Shown: one piece after another, positions 53,519 to 63,241 of the stretch
Numbering within the stretch: the first letter of the stretch is position 1
Layout of the letters: the number at the start of each line of letters is the position of its first letter
DNA from: Pseudomonadota bacterium
GTDB lineage: Bacteria; Myxococcota_A; Polyangia; Polyangiales; Polyangiaceae
Direction of reading: 5' to 3'
Length of the DNA: 64,000 nucleotides
NCBI GenBank assembly: GCA_023398955.1
Contig: JAEWRL010000168.1
Location: 16,629 to 80,628, forward strand
Translations under genes and position numbers: made by a program
The notes under the pieces: generated by a model
Told to the model about the DNA's origin: nothing
What the model saw: the letters and a program-made list of their open reading frames with translations, nothing else
The model's database searches: none

Positions 53519-56212
53519 ATGTCGGAGATAAGTCGAACAGCGTTGTTCGGGAGATTGAACCCGATCGGCTATAAGTCCATTGAGAGCGCGACCTTGTTCT
53601 GCAAGGTAAGAGGCAACCCTTACGTCGAGCTCGTTCACTGGATCTACCAGCTGGTCCAGGTTTCGGACACCGACTTGACACGGTTTCTTCAGCACTTTGG
53701 CGTCGACACGTCTCGCCTCGCGCGCGACGTGACCGAGGCGCTCGACCGCCTGCCAAGGGGGGCGACCTCCATCTCGGACCTCTCCGTTCAAGTCGAGGAA
53801 TCGGTCGAGCGCGGCTGGGTCTATGGGTCGCTCATGTTCGGAGAGAGCCAGGTCCGCACCGGGCACCTGCTCATTGGGTGGCTGAAGACCCCTTCGCTCC
53901 GGAACGCCTTGCTCGCCATCTCGCGCGAGTTCGCCAAAGTGAAGGCGGAGGCGGCCGTCGAGGGCTTCGACGCGATCACGCGGGGCTCGGCGGAGGATGG
54001 CCAGTTCCCGGCTTCCGCAGCGGCGGGGTCGGATGCTGCGAGCTCCACGCCAGGTGCCGGAGGCGCCGCACCTCTGGGCAAACAGGAGGCTCTCGGCCGC
54101 TACACAGTGGACTTGACGGAGCGGGCGCGTAAAGGGGAAATGGATCCGATTGTCGGGCGTGACGAGGAGATCCGAAGGATCGTCCAGATTCTGCTGCGCC
54201 GTCGTCAGAACAATCCGATCCTCACGGGGGAAGCGGGGGTGGGAAAGACGGCCGTGGTCGAGGGCTTCGCCCAACGGATCGCGCAGGGCGCCGTGCCCCC
54301 AGCGCTGAAGGACGTCAGCTTGCGGTCCCTGGACCTCGGGCTTCTACAGGCCGGGGCGAGCATGAAGGGGGAGTTCGAGGCTCGTCTCCGCCAAGTCATC
54401 GACGAGGTGCACGCTTCGTCGAAGCCCATCATCCTGTTCATCGACGAGGCCCACACGCTGATTGGCGCTGGCGGTTCCCAGGGAACCGGCGACGCGGCGA
54501 ACCTGCTCAAGCCTGCGCTCGCGCGCGGCACCCTGCGAACCATCGCCGCGACCACCTGGGCCGAGTACAAGAAGTACATCGAGAACGACCCGGCGCTCAC
54601 CCGTCGTTTCCAGACCGTGCCCATCGACGAACCCAGCGAGGGAAGAGCCATCCTCATGATGAGGGGGCTCGCGTCGATGTTGGAAGGTCACCATCGCGTC
54701 CAGCTGCTGGATGAAGCGTTGGCAGCGGCTGTCAGGCTCTCCAAGCGCTACATTCCCGATCGGCAGCTTCCAGACAAGGCCGTGAGCCTCCTGGACACGG
54801 CGTGCGCTCGGGTCGCAGTGAGCCAGCACGCGGTGCCGCCCGAGGTGGAGGACTGTCGCCGGCGCATCGAAGCGCTCGAGAACGAGCGGGAAATCATCGC
54901 AAGAGAGCGCAGCATCGGCATTGACGTCGCTAGTCGCACTCGCGAGGTCGAGAGCTCCCTGGAGGCCGAGGCCGCGCGGCTCGCCGAACTGGAACGACGC
55001 TGGGAAACGGAGAAGTCCATCGTGGACCGTATCCTGGCGGAGCGTCGTCGCTTACGGGAAGAGCGCCTGCCCGCTGAACAGGGCGAGAGCGCGTCGGTCG
55101 CTGTTACCGATGTGCACGAAGCACCATCGGAAGCGGAGCTTCAGACGCTCAAGGACCTCGAGGCCGAGCTGGCCCAGCTCCAGGACGAGGAACCCCTGAT
55201 CCTGCCGGCGGTCGATGTGCGAGCCGTGGCCCAGGTCGTCGCGGATTGGACCGGCATCCCCACGGGCAGGATGGTCAGGAACGAGATAGAGAATGTCCTC
55301 AAGCTCCCGGAGCTGCTCGGTCGTCGCGTTCTGGGGCAGGATCATGCTCTGGAAGCGATCGCGCAGCGTATCCAAACCGCGCGGGCGGGCCTCGAGAACC
55401 CGAGCAAGCCGATTGGAGTCTTTCTGCTCGCGGGGCCTTCGGGGGTGGGTAAGACCGAGACGGCGTTGGCGCTCGCGGAGGTGCTCTATGGTGGCGAGCA
55501 GAGCGTCATCACCATCAACATGAGCGAGTTCCAAGAGCCACACACGGTTTCGACCCTGAAGGGGGCTCCCCCTGGCTACGTGGGGTACGGGGAAGGGGGC
55601 GTCTTGACCGAGGCCGTGAGGCGGCGCCCGTACAGCGTCGTTCTGCTCGACGAGGTCGAGAAGGCGCACCCGGACATCCACGAAGTCTTCTTCCAGGTGT
55701 TCGACAAGGGATGGATGGAGGACGGGCAGGGGACCCGCGTGGACTTCCGCAATACAGTCATCCTCCTCACTTCCAATGTTGGAAGCGACGTCATCATGCG
55801 CGTCGGTGCGGCGCCCGAGCGCCCCGAGCCAGCCGTCATGGCGGAGGCACTGCGGGGGCCGCTGCTCCAGGCGTTTCCGGCCGCGTTGCTCGGTCGCATG
55901 GTGGTCATTCCCTACTACCCGCTCGACGACGAGATGATCTCGAACATCGTGCGCTTGCAGCTCCGTCGCGTCGAACGACGGGTCGCGGAGAGCTATTCGG
56001 TTCCTTTTGCCTACTCGCCCGCCGTAGTGGAGCTCATCACGAGCCGCTGCAACGAGCTCGAGAGTGGCGGCAGGATGATTGACGCGGTGCTGACGAACTC
56101 TCTACTTCCCGAGGTCAGTCGTGAGCTGCTGCTGCGCACCCTCGAGAACAAGCCTGTCGAACGAGTCTCCGTGGACGTCGAGGATGCGCGCTTCATCTAC
56201 TCTTTCAACTAG
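53519..56212 (+). CDS. clpV: T6SS sheath-disassembly ATPase TssH (ClpV)
   Basis: The 897-residue protein is a ClpV-type AAA+ ATPase. The N-domain (about 1-165) includes GNPYVELVHWIYQLVQ. AAA1 follows with Walker A GEAGVGKT and Walker B ILFIDEAHTLIGAGG. A middle coiled coil rich in Glu and Arg (about 420-530) is next, then AAA2 with AGPSGVGKTETALALAE and MSEFQEPHTVSTLKGAPPGYVGYGEGGVLTEAVRRRP. GGGAG lies 6 nt before the ATG. It extracts and recycles contracted TssB/TssC sheath. The SGNH gene overlaps its 3' end by 29 nt. Confidence 0.96.
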   Translation: MSEISRTALFGRLNPIGYKSIESATLFCKVRGNPYVELVHWIYQLVQVSDTDLTRFLQHFGVDTSRLARDVTEALDRLPRGATSISDLSVQVEESVERGWVYGSLMFGESQVRTGHLLIGWLKTPSLRNALLAISREFAKVKAEAAVEGFDAITRGSAEDGQFPASAAAGSDAASSTPGAGGAAPLGKQEALGRYTVDLTERARKGEMDPIVGRDEEIRRIVQILLRRRQNNPILTGEAGVGKTAVVEGFAQRIAQGAVPPALKDVSLRSLDLGLLQAGASMKGEFEARLRQVIDEVHASSKPIILFIDEAHTLIGAGGSQGTGDAANLLKPALARGTLRTIAATTWAEYKKYIENDPALTRRFQTVPIDEPSEGRAILMMRGLASMLEGHHRVQLLDEALAAAVRLSKRYIPDRQLPDKAVSLLDTACARVAVSQHAVPPEVEDCRRRIEALENEREIIARERSIGIDVASRTREVESSLEAEAARLAELERRWETEKSIVDRILAERRRLREERLPAEQGESASVAVTDVHEAPSEAELQTLKDLEAELAQLQDEEPLILPAVDVRAVAQVVADWTGIPTGRMVRNEIENVLKLPELLGRRVLGQDHALEAIAQRIQTARAGLENPSKPIGVFLLAGPSGVGKTETALALAEVLYGGEQSVITINMSEFQEPHTVSTLKGAPPGYVGYGEGGVLTEAVRRRPYSVVLLDEVEKAHPDIHEVFFQVFDKGWMEDGQGTRVDFRNTVILLTSNVGSDVIMRVGAAPERPEPAVMAEALRGPLLQAFPAALLGRMVVIPYYPLDDEMISNIVRLQLRRVERRVAESYSVPFAYSPAVVELITSRCNELESGGRMIDAVLTNSLLPEVSRELLLRTLENKPVERVSVDVEDARFIYSFN

Positions 56213-57302
56213 CGGCTCGCTCCTGAGCGCTGGTCTGGGGGTGCTGCTCGCCCTGCTGGCAGGGTGTGAACACGCGCCTCCGCGCCCGCGAGAAGGGGCA
56301 GACGTCCGCTCCTCGGCTAGTGTAGAACCAGCCCGGCCAGCACTCTCGAGCTCTCGTGCGCCCGGAGGGCCTGCATCACGGGCGCTGGCCTCTGCGCGGC
56401 GGGCTCCTCTGCGGGATCTGGGGGAAGCACCCGCAGGGGAGCAGCCGATGGGAGCCAGCACCCGAGCCGTGCCGCTTCCCTTGATGGTTGCTCCCTTGAC
56501 GTCGAGCTCCGCGGCTTCCGCTGCCGAGATTTCGGAGCGCGCGCTCGCGCTGCTCCCACCGGCTCCCGTGGACGAGCCTGTCGCGCCCGCCGAACACCTG
56601 CTCCCGCAGCGGATCGGCCCCCCAGGGACGCGCGCCTATCCGCAGAACGTCGCGGATAGGCCCGTCCCGCGCCTTGGCGCTCAGCCTTGGCTCATCTCGG
56701 AGGAGTGGGAGAAGCGGCACGAGCGGCAGTGCAAGGCTTTCAAGCGCGACGAGGCCAAGGTGGTCTTCCTGGGGGACTCCATCACGGACGCCTGGCGGAT
56801 GTCGCCGTCCTACCGTGAGCACTTTGGCAAGTACTCGCCCCTCAATCTCGGCATCCATGGGGAGTATACCCAGAATTTGCTGTGGAGAATCGAGCACGGG
56901 GCTCTGGATGGCCTGACGCCGGCCGCGGTGGTCGTGATGATAGGCATCAATAACCTTGCGGGGGGCTTCTCACCTCCAGAGACCGCCTCGGGCGTGCGCG
57001 CCGTCGTCACTGCGGTCCGCAAGCGTCTGAGCGGCACTCCCGTGCTCCTGCTCTCCATCCTCCCCGCCCAAGAGAGCCCGGAGTCTCCGCTGCGGCGGAA
57101 GATCATCGAAACAAATCGCCTGATCTCTGGCTTGGCCGCCCCCGGCGTCACGGTGCAGGATGTGGGCTTCGTGCTCCTCGAGCCGGATGGGAGGATCACC
57201 AAGGCCATTCTCAGGGATTTCCTCCATCCCACCGACACCGGTTACCAGCGGTTGTCCGGGGCGGTCGCGCCGCTACTCGGGAGAATCATCCCTCAGGGCT
57301 AG
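56184..57302 (+). CDS. GDSL/SGNH-family hydrolase lipoprotein
   Basis: From ATG 56184 the product has 372 residues: a signal with lipobox LLALLAGC, an Ala/Pro/Ser-rich linker of about 150 residues, then an SGNH hydrolase. Block I is VVFLGDSITDAW (Ser nucleophile), block III is VVMIGINNLAGG (Asn), and block V is DFLHPTDTGYQRL (Asp and His). It resembles PAF-acetylhydrolase-like GDSL esterases. Overlap with the end of clpV suggests co-transcription with the T6SS arm. It could be an accessory envelope enzyme, an immunity or lipid-modifying factor, or an unrelated insertion; the catalytic residues all look intact. Confidence 0.85.
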   Translation: MRASSTLSTSGSLLSAGLGVLLALLAGCEHAPPRPREGADVRSSASVEPARPALSSSRAPGGPASRALASARRAPLRDLGEAPAGEQPMGASTRAVPLPLMVAPLTSSSAASAAEISERALALLPPAPVDEPVAPAEHLLPQRIGPPGTRAYPQNVADRPVPRLGAQPWLISEEWEKRHERQCKAFKRDEAKVVFLGDSITDAWRMSPSYREHFGKYSPLNLGIHGEYTQNLLWRIEHGALDGLTPAAVVVMIGINNLAGGFSPPETASGVRAVVTAVRKRLSGTPVLLLSILPAQESPESPLRRKIIETNRLISGLAAPGVTVQDVGFVLLEPDGRITKAILRDFLHPTDTGYQRLSGAVAPLLGRIIPQG

Positions 57303-57336
57303 GAACCGCGTAGGAGCCCGTCGATTCGGAGAATTC

Positions 57337-58782
57337 ATGCCAATGCCGCCAGGACACCTCGAGCTCGCTTTCCTGTTCGACCGTCAAGGAAACCCCACGC
57401 GCCCCAAGCCGGCTTCGGGCCTGGGACACGTCCTGTTCGTCGCCGACTACTCTGGCGCGGCGCAGGCGGAGCACGGCAGCTCGCGCTTCGTGCGGAGGTC
57501 CCTACAGATAGATCCACTCTCCGCGCAGTTCTGCATCGTACCCGGGCAGGTGACGCTCGGTCCCCTGACGCGGGGTGGGCTGCCGTTCACGCTCCCCATA
57601 GCTGATACGGACGCCCTCCATCCGGACAATCTCCTCGATAGCGTCCCCGAGCTGGCCGCGCTGTGGCACCCGCTGCGTGACCTCTTCCACGATCAGACTG
57701 CCGCGCAGCGTCTGGAGGCTCTGCTCGCCGAGGTATCCGCCGAGCCGCCCCCACCGGACGGCGATGACGCCCTTCTCGGGAGGCTCTTGGGACGCCGACC
57801 TGTCCATGCCGAGGCAGTCCCACCGCCTGCTGACAGCACCGTGACCGCTTCGGCAGAGCGGCTGGTGCACCGCTTGGCGGAGCGGGCACTGGCCACGGGT
57901 TCCGAGGGCAAGCACTGGTCTGCCAGCTCTACCGGCGGCGACCTGCGCGCGAGAGTCGAGGCCGAGCTCCAGGCGCGCCTGCGCGCGCTCTTGAGTCAGG
58001 AAGGCTTCCGGCGCGCCTCGGCGACCTGGTTTGCCACCGAGATGGTCGTCCGGGCTTGTCCCGACGACTCGCGGACGCGGTTCTCTGCGGTCCAAGCCTC
58101 TTGGCAGGAGCTCGCCAGTGACCCCGCCGGGCTTCGAGAGGCGTTGTCCGACGGTGTATCCGTGATGCTCGTCGATCACCGCTTCGGGCCCGGTGCAGAA
58201 GAGCTCGCCAGCTTGGTGGGGCTGGTGCGCGTGTGCAAGGAGCACGACGTCTTCCTCGTCACCGGGGCCTCGGCGTCGCTCGCCGGTTGGCAGCCGACGG
58301 CGACGCACGGGTTCCAGCTGCCCCCGCCCCCCCTCGACGCTTGGCAAGCGGAGTGGAGCGAAGAGGCTCGCGAGGCCTGGGCAGAGCTCGGCAGTCTGCG
58401 GCAAGCCGGCGCGCAGTTTGCCCTGGCCTTGCCACGGTGCCTCGTCCGTCAACCCTACGGCGAGCGCGGAGAGCCCCTCGAGAAGATCGAGTTCGAGGAG
58501 CTGGGGGAGCGGCCAGACCCAGCAGATTTTCCGTGGGCCAACGGCGCGTACCTCGTTGTCCAGGCCCTGATGGAGCAGTGGTGCGGAGGTCAGACGCAGC
58601 TGGACGGCAGCCACGAGATCCGGGGCTTGCCCATCGTCACCGTCTCCGAAGGTGACGCCCGCGGCCTGCAACCGCCCTTGGAGGCCACCTTGCCTGCTGC
58701 TGCCGTGGAGCAGCTGCTCACGCAAGGCTTCAGCGTGATCGAGGCAGTTCAGAACAGCGATCGGGCGCGGGTGCACCTCTGA
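57337..58782 (+). CDS. TssB/TssC-like fused sheath paralog
   Basis: The 481-residue protein (ATG 57337, GGAG about 6 nt upstream) has a TssB-like N-terminal part: LFVADYSGAA, LPFTLPIADTDALHPDNLLDSVPELAALWHPL, which parallels the DDF-P-AV-RQVPALRQL region. A Pro-rich linker follows, then a TssC-like part: VMLVDHRFGPGAEELASLVGLVRVCKEHDVFLV and ALPRCLVRQPYGERGEPLEKIEFEELGERPDPADFPWANGAYLVVQALM. It ends (GFSVIEAVQNSDRARV) about where TssC has GFMPLIHKKNTDFAAF, so the C-terminal TssC handshake region is missing. Real TssB and TssC are encoded 9 kb upstream. It may regulate, cap or plug the sheath; function is unknown. Confidence 0.75.
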   Translation: MPMPPGHLELAFLFDRQGNPTRPKPASGLGHVLFVADYSGAAQAEHGSSRFVRRSLQIDPLSAQFCIVPGQVTLGPLTRGGLPFTLPIADTDALHPDNLLDSVPELAALWHPLRDLFHDQTAAQRLEALLAEVSAEPPPPDGDDALLGRLLGRRPVHAEAVPPPADSTVTASAERLVHRLAERALATGSEGKHWSASSTGGDLRARVEAELQARLRALLSQEGFRRASATWFATEMVVRACPDDSRTRFSAVQASWQELASDPAGLREALSDGVSVMLVDHRFGPGAEELASLVGLVRVCKEHDVFLVTGASASLAGWQPTATHGFQLPPPPLDAWQAEWSEEAREAWAELGSLRQAGAQFALALPRCLVRQPYGERGEPLEKIEFEELGERPDPADFPWANGAYLVVQALMEQWCGGQTQLDGSHEIRGLPIVTVSEGDARGLQPPLEATLPAAAVEQLLTQGFSVIEAVQNSDRARVHL

Positions 58783-59047
58783 CTGGACAATCCGAGTTCC
58801 ACTGGGTTGCGCGCCGCCTGAGTGGTCGGGAGCCGGATGGCCGCGGTTCCGTCGCCCCCCTGGCCCGGGCCGAGCCCCAGAGCCTGGATTGCGCTATGTC
58901 TGCCGGCGGGTCGGACGTTCCCCTTCGCTCGCATCCATGCTTGCCCCCGCCGCAAACAGAGGATAAGCGATTCCATTGGGGAGTCATCGTGGAGGAGATG
59001 GTTCAGATGGAAACACAGGGAGGCGCGGCGAATGGAGGGTGGCTTCC
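58783..59047. other. Spacer before vgrG
   Basis: This 265-bp region has no gene. It marks the boundary between the apparatus genes and the spike/payload module and may carry a separate promoter. GGAGG lies 9 nt before the vgrG start at its right end. Confidence 0.35.
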
Positions 59048-61222
59048 ATGATTCAGGATGGGCTCCGGGATGCCAGCGTCCACACGTCGCTTCCAGACGG
59101 CGAGCTGGTCTTCTACACGATGAGCGGGTACGAGGCCCTGGGACAACTCTTCCGTTACGAGCTCCAGCTGCTCAGCGAGAACCCCGAGATCAACCTGTCC
59201 GAGCTGTTGGGTGAGCCCATCAGCGTGTCGCTCAGGCTGCCCCATGGCGAGTCTCGGGAGTTCAATGGCGTTGTCAGCCATTGCGCCTTCGACGAGAACG
59301 TCGGGCGGTATTTCCTCTACCGCGTCACCGTTCGACCCTGGATATGGATCCTGGGGAACCGGGCCAGGTCACGGATCTTTCAGAATGAGAAGGTCCCTGA
59401 TGTCATAGAGCGGCTCTTTCGCGAGCACGGGTTCAGCGACTTCGAGAACGCGCTCACCGACGAGTACCGCCGCCTGGACTACCTGGTCCAGTACCGAGAG
59501 TCGGACCTTCGGTTCATCACCCGGCTCATGGAGCTCGAGGGGATTTACTTCTTCTTCAAGCACGAAGGGCGCCAGCACAAGCTGGTTCTCGCGGATTCGT
59601 ACAGCGCGCACGATCGGGCCGCAGGCTACGAGTCGGTCCCTTACTATCCGCCCCGCGCGGGGGAACGGCGAGAACGCGACCACATCAACCGTTGGCGAGC
59701 CCTGCGCACCATGCGCCCTGGAACCTACGCGGCGCGTGACTTCAACTTCACTCGACCAGCTGCTCCCGTGCTGGCCGAAAACAGCTTACCCCTGGATCAC
59801 GCTTATAACGACTACGAGGTCTACGACTACCCCGGCAAGTTCTTGGACGCGTCCGAGGCCGAGGTGCAGTGTCGGGTTCGCCGTGAGGAGCTCCAAGTCG
59901 GTTTCGAGCAGATGAGGGGTGAAGGGAATGCGCGCGGCCTCGGCTGCGGCAATCTGTTCAGCTTGGAGGAGTTTCCCAGGAGCGACCAGAACCGCGAATA
60001 CCTGGTCACCCAGGCCGAGTACGGGATCCGGGTCGCCGACTACGACTCGACGGACCGAGGAGAGGAAGCCAAGTTTCACGTGGGCTTCCTGGCGATGGAG
60101 AGCCGTCGTCCCTACCGTGCGCCGCGGCGCACTCCCAAGCCGGTGGTGGAGGGGCCGCAGACGGCCACCGTCGTGGGACAGGCGGGGCAGGAGATCTGGA
60201 CGGACGAGTACGGACGGGTAAGGTTGCACTTCCATTGGGATCGCGAGGGTAATGCCGACGAGACGAGCTCCTGCTGGGTCCGCGTCTCGCAGGCGTGGGC
60301 CGGGATGAACTGGGGGAGCATTCACATCCCTCGCATCGGGCAGGAGGTGATCGTCAGCTTCTTGGACGGGGACCCCGATCGCCCGATAGTCACCGGTCGC
60401 GTTTACAACGCTGACAACATGCCCCCCTACGCGCTTCCCGACAACCAGACCCAAAGCGGCATCAAGAGCCGTAGCACGAAGGGCGGCACGCCCGACAACT
60501 TCAACGAGATCCGCTTCGAGGACAAGAAGGGCGAGGAACAGATCTTCATCCAGGCCGAGAAGGACATGGCCACGGTGGTGAAGAACAACCACAGCATCTC
60601 GGCGGGGGCGACCCAGAGCATCTCGTCCGGGGGTGACCAGAGTATCTCGACCCAGTCCAACCAGAGCGTCTCTGTCTCGGGGACGCGGTCGGTCACTGTC
60701 ACGAAGGCGGACACCCAGACCTTCGAAGCCAGCCGCACGACCTCCGTGGGGGAGACCGACGACCTGACCGTCACCGGCGCCCACACAGGCACGTACGAGA
60801 CTGGCCGCACGCTGACAGTGAGCGGCGCCAACGATGCGCTGACCGTGGACGGCGCAAACAGGGAGGTGACGGTCAACGGGGAGTTCAACACGACGGCCAC
60901 GACGCACTACAAGGTGACGCAGGGAGCCAATGAGTTGTTCCTCAAGGCGCCCCTCGCGAAGCTCACCAACGGGAAGTGCGTCGTGTCGCTCGACGGCGGC
61001 AACGCTACCATCGACGCGCCCGAACAGATCCAGATCAAGTGCGGCGGCAGCACGATTACGCTGACAACCAGCGGCATCGACGTGGCGGCGACGAAGATCA
61101 CCCTGAACGGAGGCGCGACAATCGAGTTGGCCTCGGCAGGGGCGACGGTGTCCGGAGGAAAGGTTTCGATCGCGGGGACGGCCACGACCGAGATCTCCGG
61201 TGCAATGGTGAAGATCAACTGA
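59048..61222 (+). CDS. vgrG: T6SS spike protein VgrG (TssI)
   Basis: The 724-residue protein has the gp27-like base (about 20-380; RDYLVQYRESD-type block as LDYLVQYRESDLRFITRLMELEGIYFFFKHE) and the gp5 OB region. The latter reads VVGQAGQEIWTDEYGRVRLHFHWDREGNADETSSCWVRVSQAWAGMNWGSIHIPRIGQEVIVSFLDGDPDRPIVTGRVYN. It ends in a beta-helix needle of repeated SISSGGDQSIST / TVTGAHTGTYETG units and a DUF2345-like end (IQIKCGGSTITLTTSGID). ATG 59048 (GGAGG 9 nt upstream) is preferred over 58976. It carries the PAAR tip and cargo encoded downstream. Confidence 0.95.
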   Translation: MIQDGLRDASVHTSLPDGELVFYTMSGYEALGQLFRYELQLLSENPEINLSELLGEPISVSLRLPHGESREFNGVVSHCAFDENVGRYFLYRVTVRPWIWILGNRARSRIFQNEKVPDVIERLFREHGFSDFENALTDEYRRLDYLVQYRESDLRFITRLMELEGIYFFFKHEGRQHKLVLADSYSAHDRAAGYESVPYYPPRAGERRERDHINRWRALRTMRPGTYAARDFNFTRPAAPVLAENSLPLDHAYNDYEVYDYPGKFLDASEAEVQCRVRREELQVGFEQMRGEGNARGLGCGNLFSLEEFPRSDQNREYLVTQAEYGIRVADYDSTDRGEEAKFHVGFLAMESRRPYRAPRRTPKPVVEGPQTATVVGQAGQEIWTDEYGRVRLHFHWDREGNADETSSCWVRVSQAWAGMNWGSIHIPRIGQEVIVSFLDGDPDRPIVTGRVYNADNMPPYALPDNQTQSGIKSRSTKGGTPDNFNEIRFEDKKGEEQIFIQAEKDMATVVKNNHSISAGATQSISSGGDQSISTQSNQSVSVSGTRSVTVTKADTQTFEASRTTSVGETDDLTVTGAHTGTYETGRTLTVSGANDALTVDGANREVTVNGEFNTTATTHYKVTQGANELFLKAPLAKLTNGKCVVSLDGGNATIDAPEQIQIKCGGSTITLTTSGIDVAATKITLNGGATIELASAGATVSGGKVSIAGTATTEISGAMVKIN

Positions 61223-61256
61223 CGGTCGGAATGGCCCAGAGCGATAGGCTGAGAAC

Positions 61257-61925
61257 ATGAATCAGGGGAAACCACAGGCAAGCAGCTTGCGTGAGCTCAT
61301 CGAGGCCGCGTTCGAACAGTGCGCGGAGCAGGGCGGCTCGCAGGTTGCCGTGGGCGGTGGCGTCGAGCAGGGGGTGGTGCCGGCGGGCGGGGCTCCCCTC
61401 GAGGCCGCGAACGACGGCGCCTCCGCTCTGCAGTCCGTGGTCGTCGTCGGAGAAGTTCTGGACACCCATCATCCGCATCTCCCCGGTCGTGTGCTGGTGC
61501 GGTGGCTCGAGCCACGGGGGCAGGTAGTCGAGCGCTGGGTGCAGCGTGAGAGACACCTCTCCCTGCGGCAGGGAGATGGGGTTCTGCTCACCCTTCCGGC
61601 GGGGTGGAACCAGTGGATAGTGACGGGGGCGCTCGGTCGTGAACCCACCCCCGTGCCCCCTGACGCGGACAACGAACGCCTGCTCCGGTTGGAGCCTGGG
61701 GAATCGGTGCGCATCCTCTCTCACGAAGGGCAGCCATTGGTGACGCTCCGGCAGGGCCCAGACGGTCCTGTCATCGAGCTCGGCCAGGGGAACCTGGATT
61801 TGGCGGCGGCGCGCACCTTGCGGCTCAGCGCCGACACCGTCGAGATCCGCTCTGCTGGTGGCGGGACTGCCCTGCTGAGCGAGGGTGACCTGGTGGTCCG
61901 TGGCCGCACGATCCGCTTGAACTAA
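61257..61925 (+). CDS. DUF6484-type VgrG-associated protein
   Basis: The 222-residue product has an unstructured Gly-rich N-terminus and an OB-like central segment (VVVVGEVLDTHHPHLPGRVLVRWLEPRGQVVERWV). It has a C-terminal beta-strand-rich part (RLEPGESVRILSHEGQPLVTLRQGPDGPVIELGQGNLDLAAARTLRLSADTVEIRS) that resembles the end of a VgrG needle. This composition matches DUF6484 proteins found beside vgrG. It lies 34 nt after vgrG and 14 nt before the TPR gene, so it is part of the payload module. An adaptor or needle-extension role is inference. Confidence 0.75.
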   Translation: MNQGKPQASSLRELIEAAFEQCAEQGGSQVAVGGGVEQGVVPAGGAPLEAANDGASALQSVVVVGEVLDTHHPHLPGRVLVRWLEPRGQVVERWVQRERHLSLRQGDGVLLTLPAGWNQWIVTGALGREPTPVPPDADNERLLRLEPGESVRILSHEGQPLVTLRQGPDGPVIELGQGNLDLAAARTLRLSADTVEIRSAGGGTALLSEGDLVVRGRTIRLN

Positions 61926-61939
61926 CGAGGCGCTGCGGA

Positions 61940-63241
61940 GTGAAACGCCAAGCGGATGCACTCGTCGGCTCCCTGCGGGAGTTCATTGCCCAGCCCGACT
62001 ATCCGACGCTGGTCTTGAACGGCCGCGACAGCGATATGATGCTGCCGAACCGTGCGCTCGTGGGGCTGGACGCGCAGGACGACGATAACTATTACCTCGT
62101 CTTCCCGCAGCCGTGCATCGACGCAGCGGCCTACATGAGCCTAATTGCGGAGAGCCTGGCCATGCAGCTCGAGGTGGTCAACACCGAGCTCGGGGCGCGG
62201 CAGCTCGAGCCGCTTCCGGAGCTGCCTCCCCTGGTTCGCGATGAACGCTATCCGCCGGTGCAGCGCCTCCGTGCTGCCATCGAACACTGCGGCCAGCACC
62301 TGCTGGGTGACTCGCCCATCGTTTGGGGCCTGCTGCCAGGGGAGGCGCCGGATCGCGCCGGTTATCGCGCGATGATCGACCCGCTGCTGGCGCCGACGGC
62401 CGTCGAACCCTGGATGGATCGGCATCGCTTCATCGTCCGCGACCACGCTCCGGACTCGCCCATCACGCGCGAGCTCGTTGCAGCCCAGAACGATCGCCTC
62501 CTGGTGATGGAGCTCGACTTCAGCAACGAGCGGTTCGTACAGGGCCTGGTCGAGACCGCTCATGACAAGAGCCTGCCGGCGGACGAGCGCATGAACGCGT
62601 TCTTCCTGCTGGGGGTGGTCGACATGGGCCTGCGGCGCTACCCCCAAGCCTTGGAGAAGTACGGGGCCTGCTTCAATTACTACGACGAGACCAGCAATCC
62701 ACTGATGCAGTCCCTGTGTCTCACGGGGGCAGCCGACACGTTGCGCCAGGCAGGGCGGCCCGAAGAGTCCTTGCCGTTCTACCAACGAACCTTGGCAATG
62801 GGGGTCGACCAGCAGAGCGTCCCGGTCATTCAGCAAGCTGCCTACGGCGCGGGAGGGACCTGCCTAGAGCTTCAGCGGAACGAAGAAGCGGCTGGCTACC
62901 TCAAGCACGCCGACGACGCCGCGGCCAAGATGCACAACCCTTACGCCAAGTGCGACGCCATGGAGAAGCGAGGGCTCGCGGCCTGGCGTCTGGGAAAGAT
63001 CGACGAAGCCGTCGAGTTATGGATGAAGGGCAAGGACCTCGCCAAGCAGTTCTCGTACGTGGAGAGGGCGGCGTCGATCCTGAACTACCTCATCGCCCTA
63101 GCCCGTCACTCGGCGCTCTACCACCGCGTCGCGGAGTTCGAAGCGGAGCGGGCAGCCCTTGGAGTCTCTGATGCCCAGCCAGGCGTGGCTACCGGCGGGG
63201 CCGGCGCCGCTCCGACTGACCCTGCTGGGGCGAGGCGCTAG
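61940..63241 (+). CDS. TPR-containing T6SS payload-module protein
   Basis: The 433-residue protein (GTG 61940, GAGG 9 nt upstream) has an N-terminal alpha/beta region (about 1-185; YYLVFPQPCIDAAAYMSLIAESLAMQLEVVNTEL). A TPR-like helical region follows (about 210-385; FFLLGVVDMGLRRYPQALEKYGACFNYYDE, RQAGRPEESLPFYQRTL, AWRLGKIDEAVELWMKG). A Gly/Ala tail ends it. It lies between a DUF6484 gene and the PAAR gene and overlaps the latter by 1 nt. Such helical proteins next to vgrG/PAAR often act as adaptors that load effectors; that role is inference here. Confidence 0.7.
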   Translation: MKRQADALVGSLREFIAQPDYPTLVLNGRDSDMMLPNRALVGLDAQDDDNYYLVFPQPCIDAAAYMSLIAESLAMQLEVVNTELGARQLEPLPELPPLVRDERYPPVQRLRAAIEHCGQHLLGDSPIVWGLLPGEAPDRAGYRAMIDPLLAPTAVEPWMDRHRFIVRDHAPDSPITRELVAAQNDRLLVMELDFSNERFVQGLVETAHDKSLPADERMNAFFLLGVVDMGLRRYPQALEKYGACFNYYDETSNPLMQSLCLTGAADTLRQAGRPEESLPFYQRTLAMGVDQQSVPVIQQAAYGAGGTCLELQRNEEAAGYLKHADDAAAKMHNPYAKCDAMEKRGLAAWRLGKIDEAVELWMKGKDLAKQFSYVERAASILNYLIALARHSALYHRVAEFEAERAALGVSDAQPGVATGGAGAAPTDPAGARR

